Assembly (NCBI GenBank): GCA_025642065.1
Contig: JAODUP010000069.1
Location: 558,501-622,500 of the forward strand
DNA from: Paralvinella palmiformis
Lineage: Eukaryota > Annelida > Polychaeta > Terebellida > Alvinellidae
Length of the DNA: 64,000 bases
Direction of reading: 5' to 3'
Positions 36,192 through 46,300 of the stretch are shown here, one piece after another. Within the stretch, counting starts at the first letter, position 1, and the number at the start of each line of letters is the position of its first letter. A program made the position numbers and the translations under genes. The notes under the pieces were generated by a model. That model was not told the DNA's origin and ran no database searches. It saw only the letters and a program-made list of their open reading frames with translations.

Positions 36192-36404
36192 CTGTGATAG
36201 TCAAAAGACCTTTCCCCACTTTTTAAATAGTTGCCGAAGGGAGCACATCAATATTTTAGTAGCTCTTGCAAAGTTTAGTTTGTCGGATTTATTGGATTAT
36301 GTTGTACTGGATTGTAATCCTGGTAAGTGTAACTATCTATATATGTGTATTAATAAATAATAATGTATGCAGTAACAAATGTGATGATGTTAGTTTATTG
36401 TATG

Positions 36405-36495
36405 TGATGATGATGATTGATGTTTTACGGCCACTCTTGTGCACAAGGTAGGCTAAATGGGCCGAGCGACCTCCGAAGGTAATGAGACGAAGGCG
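36405..36495. mobile_element. SINE-core fragment (family B), opposite orientation
   Basis: GATGATGATTGATGTTTTAC, then AGGTAGGCTAAATGGGCCGA and ACCTCCGAAGGTAATGAGAC: the reverse complement of the 27.3-kb copy and same-strand as the 39.1-kb copy. Confidence 0.65.
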
Positions 36496-36975
36496 CTCCA
36501 GTTTATTGTATGCAATATGGAATATTCCAAGCTTAAATGTGCTTTTTCTGGTTGACACGGGCACTAAATGTATTAGCTTGAATACCGCTCTCCGGTTCCC
36601 GGGGAGAGCTTGACCGCTACCTATGCTAAATTGGCGAGGTTTCACTTCGACTTTTTTAACACTCACTGATTCATTGATTCAGCGGGACATTTTGGTACAC
36701 GAGATAACCCATCATAACACTAATAAACGCGAATTTAACAATTCAACAATTCTCCATCTTGGCCACCTGTCGTTTTGACCATGTGACACTGAAAATCCTA
36801 CTATGAATACGAGATTAATTAACACGTGGTGCTACAAACGCGTTCTAAATATTTTGCCGGAGGGTGTATTTATTTAGGATTGCGTAATCAAATCAACGTC
36901 GTCATCATGAGCATGCGCAAGTGTACCGGAATTTCAGCGTGCGCATGCGTATATCTAACGGAAATTTATTTTATC
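36496..36975. other. Gap with paired NRF1-like motifs, no gene assigned
   Basis: Two GCATGCGC-type sites (about 36911-36919 and 36940-36949) lie just upstream of the small ORF at 36976. The rest is unremarkable. Confidence 0.3.
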
Positions 36976-37089
36976 ATGGCTGTATGCGAACAGAGTTTTG
37001 GAAGAAAAAAAAGGGATCAATTTCTTGTGTTTAATGATATCGTATCGGCGCCGAAAGTGTGCCAATTGGATTCTATACACTTGGAGTAA
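36976..37089 (+). CDS. Small ORF of 37 codons downstream of NRF1-like motifs (hypothetical)
   Basis: Reads MAVCEQSFGRKKRDQFLVFN and on to LDSIHLE before TAA. The motif layout (GCGCATGCG then ATGGCT) resembles a first coding exon. I do not recognise it, and no following exon could be matched. Confidence 0.2.
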   Translation: MAVCEQSFGRKKRDQFLVFNDIVSAPKVCQLDSIHLE

Positions 37090-37233
37090 CATAATTACTT
37101 GGAATTAAAAGCTGCCAAGTCGTTCGGGAAATTCGAAGTGCAATCTCGACAAACGGGCATGGTAGGCGTATTGGCCCTACGCAGAACAGGGCCATACATT
37201 GGCTATAAGTGTATATAAATATACCATGGGATA

Positions 37234-37274
<41 letters not shown>

Positions 37275-38253
37275 CGAACACACAGACTAAGAAATAAACA
37301 CACCAAGAACTATAAGAACTCAAATAACACAAGGGAACAGCACTTAGCCAGTATCAAGTGTTCCCACCTGGGTAATGTATTAATTGTTTGCGAACACAAA
37401 CACATTTGTTTTTATTTATGTAGAAGAGTGCCATGTCTCTGAGAACATATTTCGGCATATAACATTTGTCAATATTACAGCGAGTGATTATCATTTTGAT
37501 CAACAATTGTTTTACTTATATTTTGACTTCATATTTTACCTACTGTGCTTAGAAGTTCATGGTTACGGCAAAATAAGCGATCCCACGAACTAAAATATCC
37601 CTCATCCGATATATCTTTGCACGGAGAAATTAAAATGTCCCTCATCCGAGAGATATCTTTGTATTGAGAAATTTGAGAAGTCTGGTTTAGAATATTTTAG
37701 GTCCTATCGCAAAAATCCTGTCTAGTAAGTTCACTATGAAAACATGCTCCCTGACAAGAGATAAGTGATTGATAAATTAGGTATATTTTGTTTGTTTGTA
37801 ATAAAATATTTATTACTATTGGTACAAGATAAAACAGTATAAATGGTTATATATTTACAGGAGACATTGTTTTTCATTCATACACACATTCATATAACTG
37901 AATTGGGTATATACCTCTTTTAAAATTGGTCCCTCGAGTGTAAGCCTGATTGATAAAGCTCATACTTCTTTGGTTCAATTGGCTGGTTTGTGTGCTAATC
38001 AATACATGACTGACCAATCAATACGCGCCTTCATTTTAAATGTTATCCAATCAGCGATGTTAAACTACAAGAAATAACATAACTGTAACAAAGCTGTCAC
38101 TCATTTTGTTTCTAAATTATCGGCTTGACACATTAATGCCTTATAGCTATTTATAAATGCAAGACGTTGTAGATGAATTATCTACGGTACTTAATTAGCA
38201 TTAACCATGCGAAAGTAAACATGTTCTCGTTATAAATCATAAAATAATTAACG
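37090..38253. other. Intergenic, (TA)n at 37226-37272, no gene recognised
   Basis: Contains AAAATATCCCTCATCCGATA and a near copy about 40 bases later (AAAATGTCCCTCATCCGAGA), a local duplication at about 37590-37670. Otherwise no supported ORF. Confidence 0.5.
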
Positions 38254-39102
38254 GGGGTGTCACATAACGAAGAAAAACTGCTTTACTCTACTTGAGTAGT
38301 TTGTTTTCCAATTAAATGGAAATAACGAAGTAAATTTCAACTAACCACTTTTACTTGTAACGAAGTAGCTTTATTTAAGGTAACGCTACTTTTTACTTCG
38401 TTACTCTAATTTACTTCGCCATATTTTCGTTGCTTATTTAGTCATAACATAGCCTATGATTTAAGAGACAATTGAAACAGTTGCTACAAATTATCATTAC
38501 AAATAGCCACCAACTTGTGTATCTTTGATGAATTTACGGTAAACAAATATATTTTAATATGGTGTGGTATTGATATGAGTTTTGCTAGAATGTTAACGTT
38601 TAGTGTACTCTCTTCAGCTGATGCTCACTGATATTGAAGTCATGCCATAATTTTGCCAAACTATTTTTGACGGCTCACTTTGTTATACAATATTTGAGAT
38701 GAAGGCAACTGTTTTCTAAGATTCATCGTAATTAATTTTTTAATCTCATTGGCAACACCAACTTTGAGAATAGGTTTTTGCTGAAGTTGAACAAAGGCTT
38801 TGTTCAGTGAAGTGAAGGTGGCAGCACATCTGCATCTGTGAACGCAATGACATTCAGGTAACAGCACATGTCTGTGGCCGCAGTGAATATTGTTCACTAT
38901 TGTGCACTATTTATTTGAACATCATATTTTGTGTTACAATAACTATTATCTTTCACTTCTATTTTGACTTCAATTACTTTTAGAAAGTAGTTTTACTTTT
39001 TAATCAAGAATATTTTTACAAGTTTAGTTTTACTTCTAATCAGGAAGTAGTTTTGAAGAGGCTTAGTTTTACTTCTACATATAAAAATAGTTCATTCACC
39101 CC
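38254..39102. mobile_element. hAT-like non-autonomous element, copy 1
   Basis: Starts GGGGTGTCACATAACGAAG and ends TTCATTCACCCC. It is rich in TACTTCGTTACTCTAATTTA-type GTAACGAAGTA repeats. A collinear copy is at 44174-44980. Both share CTTATTTAGTCATAACATAG and TATTTTAATATGGTG-like interior blocks. No transposase is visible. Confidence 0.65.
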
Positions 39103-39103
39103 T

Positions 39104-39290
39104 GTTGATGATTGTTGTTTTACGACCACGTTTGTTCACATGGTAGGCTAAATGGGCCAAGCAACCTCCGAAGGTAACGAAGCGAAGTCAAAGATGAAAC
39201 AACTTTCAAATATGGCCACGCCAAGATTCGAACACGGGTGGTAGTGATCTGTGGTACAACACGTTACCGCTAGACCACGGATGCGCCCCC
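39104..39290 (-). mobile_element. tRNA-derived SINE, family B, near full length
   Basis: Read on the minus strand: a tRNA-like head GCATCCGTGGTCTAGCGGTA (A-box GTGGTCTAGCGG) and GTGTTCGAATCTTGG (B-box). The conserved core GGCCCATTTAGCCTACCATG follows, with a CAACAATCATCAAC tail. It is the only copy in the window with both the pol III head and the core. Confidence 0.8.
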
Positions 39291-39295
39291 TGTTA

Positions 39296-39328
<33 letters not shown>

Positions 39329-40172
39329 AAGCGAGAGAGAGCGAGAGAAAGCATTCTTGATCTCGTTACAAAGTTTAACGTTTGTGCACTAAATCAGTGC
39401 CAGTTGTCAGGTCGGAGCATCTATGATTTGTACACACACTATATCAGGTACTATTTTTACTGCTTCTAGCTGAGATTCTTTTATTAGATCATCAACAGCA
39501 ATGAACGAAGTATATCGATCCTGGGTGTGTCATAAACAATGGAATATCATGAGAAATGCCAGTTTTTACTTAACACGAACCATAGGCGATTATGTAGGAA
39601 AATAATAAACTATGTTTTGTAATGAAATAATATCCTGATAATGTCCCCTAAATATGTTGTGTGTAAATGCATCTATGTTTGAAAACATAGCAGAGAAGGT
39701 GGGCGACAGAGTAAGTGATTGCCTAACAGAGTGAATGAGTGATATGGATCAGTGAACGAATGGCTACTTTTATGAATCTGGTTTGAATGACTGTAGGCAT
39801 AGCACACTTTAATAAATTAGCCAAATCGCACTTCACACAAACTTACAAATTTAATTACAGCAATCAATCTTTTTTTCTTTTCTAATGGCATCTTACTTCA
39901 GTTTCTTGCATTTAGTCTTTCTGGTGTATTTTGCATTGGTACTGCAAACCAAATAGATTATTAAAGACTAGCAAGACACGGATCTTTTACACTGTGATCA
40001 ATGAAACCCGGAATAGGACGAATACAAAACATTTCTTTGATATAGTTTAGTAACTAAGTAAGGAATAATTAATTAATTAATGTAATACAGCGTACTCATG
40101 GTAACAACATAAGCTCTTTCTGTGATTTTTTAGATACTTCTACATCAATTGGAAATGGAGATGATTATAGAG

Positions 40173-40203
<31 letters not shown>

Positions 40204-40319
40204 GGGGGGGGGCGCTCGCACACGCTGTAAAGAATACCTAGTTCACTGTAAACCTTGGCTATTACCCAGCGTTAGTATTCAGTGACGGTCCTAGTATTCT
40301 ATAACGTGTGCTTGTATAC
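39291..40319. other. Downstream of the CAP-Gly gene: (TA)n, (GA)n, G-run; partial homology to the CAP-Gly intron
   Basis: About 39950-40170 is diverged from 42340-42520 (shared AAAGACTAGCAAGACAC and related blocks), so the segmental duplication extends past the stop codon at 40320. (TA)n at 40173-40201 is followed by a run of ten G. No further exon is assigned. Confidence 0.5.
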
Positions 40320-43300
40320 TTATGTGCGTTTCAGTGTGTTTGTAGAAGATGATGATGATGATGATGATGACACTTCATAATCAGATTCTTTCATTAATCC
40401 AAGAACTTCTTTAAAGTCAGCATGTCCAAAATCTGCTTCAAATAGTTGAATATTCTTGTATTTTCCATTACCATTTCCAATTCTGTTGTCCTGTAAGAAA
40501 CGGGCATTTAAATATTCCAACACAAATTTCACGTTCAACTGGTGATACATAATGAAGGTATTCGTGTATGCTGCTACTGCTAAAGGGTAAACATATAAGA
40601 AATATTGTTAAAGTTATTAGCTACAGTATGTCATTTCTAACGAAATGATCAAAGAGCCATTTTTAAACACAGCTCAGGTACAATACTTTATCTTGAATGA
40701 CATATACCATTTGATACATACATGTGTTTAACTCGGAATTGTAATGATATAAGATCGTTAAACGTTCTATTAAATCTTGGTCAAAGGAATGAAAACAACG
40801 TTGATTATTAAATAAAAAGAATGATTAATTACATTATTATTTTTCAGTGCAAATGGTTGAACACTTCCAAAGGTAAAATAATAATATAAAACAATTCTCT
40901 CAATATTTTGAATATATTGACGAACCTATCAGGTACTTTTATAATATAGCAATTAATTGCTGACAAAAATCATGATTTGTTAAATAACGTTTTTTTTCTT
41001 CAAATCCAACTTATTTAATGAAAAACAGATTTATTTTCTATAGTCATATTATAAACAAAATAAATATTTAATTGCATAAATTTTAATTAACTAAATCGAA
41101 CTGTATGCATCATTGTATATACCACATTTAACAGCGAAACCGATTAATTGGGAAAATATGGAATAATTTTTCGAATGACCTGAGATCAATTGCTGTCATA
41201 TGTCCAACCCAAACACATGTCTTAAATTAATCCTTTAACGAAACACTCCATTGAATACACTTATCAGAAAAGATGTGGCATCTAGTGTCATTATATTTTT
41301 ACTATCAGTCACTCTTTGACCTCAATATGATATCTCAATTATTAGTCTATTGTATTGTGAAGATTGTATCGTGAAGACTAGATTATCCTTCAAAATGTCC
41401 AGTATTAATGTTTGCCAAATTAGACTTCATTTCGTTATGTTACATTTGTGATATATCCACGTAGCACAGCCAATGCCATTTTGTCATACATGACAGTGTG
41501 TTAGATGACTTTTATAAGCTTATATGGAAATCATTTTAACACAAAGTTTATTTTCAAAACAGCGGCGTGGCATAAGCATGTCGAACTTGGATGTGTTCGG
41601 TAGAAATGGGAACATATATGAAGGGTAAAGGAAGTAACATGGTACTGACGCTGGAAGTCTCCGTTCAGTTGTTAAAATAAAAGTTTATAATGTTGGAAGA
41701 TTCCGGTTGCTTTAAGTCAATAAACAAGAAAATTACAGATGCCATCAATTATATTTGACATATATCATACATGGTTATGGAGGCAAGTTGCGTTAGTCTA
41801 AAGTGTTGCAGTTGATTTGATAATAAACTATGTTTTATGGGGAAATTAAAGTCAGATATAATAACATTGAAAAGTAGTGAGTGTTTAAACCATTGTGCGT
41901 TTGATAGCAGTTATTAAACAAGAGGGACACAATAAAGATATTATTTAGTGAGTGGGTTGAGTGAGTGAGTGAGTGAGTGAGTGGGTTGGTTGGTTGGTTG
42001 GTTGGTGATTGCAGGTGTGAGGTTTTGAGAGAAGTATTTTAAACGACTGTCAGTAAAGCAAACTTTTCCATATTAGACAATTTGCACTTGACATTCAAAC
42101 TTACAAATTCAACTCCAGCAAACAAGACTTCTGTAGCATCACCTGGAAGAACCCCAATCCATCGAACTGTTCCCCTTTCTGCATTATCACTGTCACTGAT
42201 CCAGATGACTCTATCGCCAACAGCTAGAGATGTAGGCGAGGGGTCATTATTTTTCCCATTAGCATCTACTTGTGGTTTCTTGCAATTATACTCGCTGTTG
42301 TATTGATCAGAATATTTCATGGTCACTGAAAACAATACTTATTATCAAAGACTAGCAAGACACCCTTCATTTATTCTCTGATCAAAGAAACTCGGGAAAA
42401 AAAGAATACAAAACACTACTTTGACATAGAGTAGTAATGAATGAACAATTAATGATTATAGTATAGAGATTCTCCGTAAATTATAATAGGTAGAGATGAT
42501 GATAGAATGTATATAATTGAAATATATAATTCAAAGTTTTAAATTATAGCAGAACATTAATGTTCTAATTCAGATAGGTTATAATATACATAATCTAATG
42601 CATAATTAACTAATTTGACATACACAGAGAATTGGTCACCCATATTGGCTGAACAATATAAAAGTGTGTGTAAGTGTGTGTGTGTGTATGTGTATAAGTG
42701 TATGGTGTGTATCTCCATGTATTTGTGTGTGTAAGAGGTTGTGCATGTTGATGCATGTGCGAATACCATAATCATTTAAGCCTATCAAAGTAAGAATATA
42801 TCGGTTTACTACTTTTAAGATAATATATAGTAAATATTGGTGTATTCACTAATACGTACAAGTTGGCTTTAGAGATGACGATGATGTTGATGATGACACT
42901 TCATAATCAGATTCTTTCATTAATCCAAGAACTTCTATAAAAGCAGCATGTCCAAATTCTGCTTCAAATAGTTGAATATTCTTGTATTTTCCATTACCAT
43001 TTCCAATTCTGTTGTCCTGTAAGAAACGGGCATTTAAATATTCCAACACAAATTTCACGTATAACTGGTGATACATAATGAAGGTATTCGTGTATGCTGC
43101 TACTGCTAAAGGGTAAACATATAAGAAATATTGTTAAAGTTATTAGCTACAGTATGTCATTTCTAACGAAATGATCAAAGAGCCATTTTTAAACACAGCT
43201 CAGATACATTACTTTATCTTGAATGACATATACCATTTGATACAGACATGTGTTTAACTCGTAATTGTAATGATATAAGATCGTTAAACGTTCTATTAAA

Positions 43301-46300
43301 TCTTGGTCAAAGGAATGAAAACAACGTGGATTATTAAATAAAATTTATGATTAATTACATTATTATTTTTCAGTGCAAATGGTTGGACACTTCCACAGGT
43401 AAAATTATTAAATTGAGGATTTATTAAAAAGTAGTTTTTTCAAATTCGACTCAAAACATTTATTTTTCTGAAGTATATTATAAATAAAGTAAATATTTAA
43501 TTCCACAAATATTTATAAACAAAATCGAACGGCATGCATCATTGTATATACCACATTTAATAGGGAACTGATTAATTTGGAACTTTTGTAATAATTTCTA
43601 GAATGACACGATAATAAGTATTGTCATTTGTCCAACCCAGTCTTGTTTTAAATTAACCCCTAGACACAACATTCCATAGGTATTTCTCAATAATATTTAT
43701 GCATGCTCGGATATCCCGATCCAGAATGAGGCTGTGGGAGCTTCAGGAGGAATTCTAAGCATAGGTTCTCTGGTAACGACCACCATATATAAGATCAGTA
43801 ATCCAGAGGACATCCAAGCATGTATCCTATAAAGTTACTGAATATGGCTTTATAAGGTGGCACACACAAATACTGGTGCGTTCCACACTATTTAAATGAT
43901 TCATGAACAACACCAGGTATATACTTTCATCGGCTACTTAGCGATAAAACCATAAGAAAAGCCTCAATTGTTAAGATTGATAGAGATCCTGGACCATTTT
44001 TCACGGTATATAACATGTTTTATTTTCTCCATCTTCCATGCAGCTTATCTAACACATGTGACTGCTTCTGAAATAATCAGATCAAGTCCAAGATTAAATT
44101 CTGGTCAAGAGAATTTAGGCCATAATTGAAAAGAATTATGTTTATTGGGATTATCACTTAAAAACAAAATGCAGGGGTGTCATGTAACGAAGTAAAACTA
44201 CTTCATTACTCTACTTGAGTAGGTATTTTCCAAGTAACTGGAAGTAGCGAAGTAAGATTTCAACTAACTACTTTTAATTGTAATGAAGAAGTTTTATTTG
44301 TGTTAACGCTACTTTTTACTTGGTTACTTTCATTTACTTGGTGATATTTTCATTACTTATTTAGTCATAACATAGCCTATGATTTAAAAGACAATTGATA
44401 CAGTTATTAGAAATTATCATTACAAGTCGTCACCAATTTGGGTAGCTTGAATTTATGGTAAACAAATATATTTTAATATGGTGGAGTATTTAAATGAATT
44501 TTGTAAGAATGCCAACATTTGGTAGACATGTTTCAACTGATGCTTACTGATATTCAAAACTGGTCACAATTTTGCCAACCTATTTTATACAATGCTTCAA
44601 TTCAAGCCAACTGTCTAACTAACTAACTACGCCAACTTTGAGAATCAAAGTTTGCCCGAGTCGAATAAGGGCTGTGTTCAGTGAACTGAACGTGGAAGCA
44701 CATCTGCATGTTGTGGACGCAATGAACTTAAGGTGGGAGCGCATGTCTCTGAACACACCCACAACTTTGGTCACCCTTGTGCACTGTGTATTTGATCTTC
44801 ATATTTTGTACTACAATAAAATTTGTCTTCCACTTTTATTTCATTTACTTCTAAAAGGTGGTTTTACTTTTTACTCAAGTAGATTTTTACAAATTCACTG
44901 TTACTTCTATTCAAGTACGTTTTGAAGAGGCTTACCTTTACTTCTACCCAAGAACAAAATAAAAGTAGTTCAGTCACCCCATAATGCCATATATGAAACT
45001 ACTCTTGGCTAAGACTTAAAATATTAATATGTTGTAGTTATGGCAATATATAGTAACTTGTTTGATTACGCTAGCAACACGGGTTATTTTATAGCAAATT
45101 CAATAGCATTTTACTTGATATTATGTCATTTACAAATATGTGATCTGCAGAACAACCGTAAAGTAATCGTAGACAAGTGTCAATTGGATATAGGTTTTGT
45201 GTTATTTGTATAAGCAATATATCACTAATATTGTTATTTCTTCACATTAAAAATCAAAACCCTGTAATATCGTATGTTCCAAAAATGAACAAAAACACCG
45301 AAATTATAAAGCAGGGTCTTCATATAATCCCCATAAAGTAAATGGCCCAAGACCACCAAGGTTAAAAGTTATCCAGTTTGAAATTGAAATATTTACGACC
45401 TTTTCCGAGGTAAGCGTCACCAAAAGGTTTGTACTGGTCCAACATTTACGAAATTAGGAATTCTAAAGCTGCCTGACGTATTTTATTATCACCCTCTTCT
45501 CTTTGTACATGACTACCTGTCCAATAAACTTCCTAGTTCGTTTAACGGTTGTTTTCCGACCAATAGTGACATGCTAAAGTCAAGGGCCACCCGACACTCT
45601 TAATTAAATTACGTCACTAATTATCCATTGAACTTTTTTCTTAGCCTCAACCTAAGGGTTTCATGTCCACTCTGTAATAAGTGGCGTAAATTAATACATG
45701 CAAACGCTTCAAGACCACACACTAAAAGAATGATCAATTATATTTTGTTAAAAGATTATTCGGCTGTTGCATGATGTGAAAATACGAGATGTTCTGAATG
45801 CCATTTTAATTTTAATTGAGACAGGATCAATCTGTCATTTCCTCTTTATGATGTCACCTTACTTGTCATGACTGATCTACCCCGCGATGCCTTATTGTTT
45901 TATCTTTCTATAATTGATATCCCATTATTGGCTTCAACAGTCTCTGCCTTTCTCTCTCCTGAGATTTGTTCACAGAAATTTGCGATACATGTATCTTTTT
46001 TAACTTTTGTTTCCTCGGGGATGGTTTTGGTTTGGTTTTGTTGTTCGGGGAGAATCCCCAGGCTGTCGCTTAATCAGCACAGCCCCTATGTTGGAGTGGT
46101 TGAGAAACCTCCTCCCCCACCACTCACAGGGGAGCAGTACGGAAAGATGGAGCCGAAATACCCTGAGGGTGGTCACTGCCAGAGTGTTTTACGTCCTCAG
46201 GGGGTTTTTAACGTCCCCCTTTATTTTAAATAATTCAGTGGAGACGGCAGCGCCATTTAACGTGGTCAGCCACCCACGATGTAGTGAGCCGAAATTAATC

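Noticed and set aside
40320..40550. Treating the upstream residues of this reading frame (MYHQLNVKFVLEYLNARFLQ) as protein
   Set aside because: They precede a splice acceptor (TTACAG before GAC) and are intronic; the exon starts at 40490.
42082..42306. Plus-strand ORF of 74 codons
   Set aside because: Antisense of the CAP-Gly exon at 42325-42105, whose minus-strand reading gives a clear domain.
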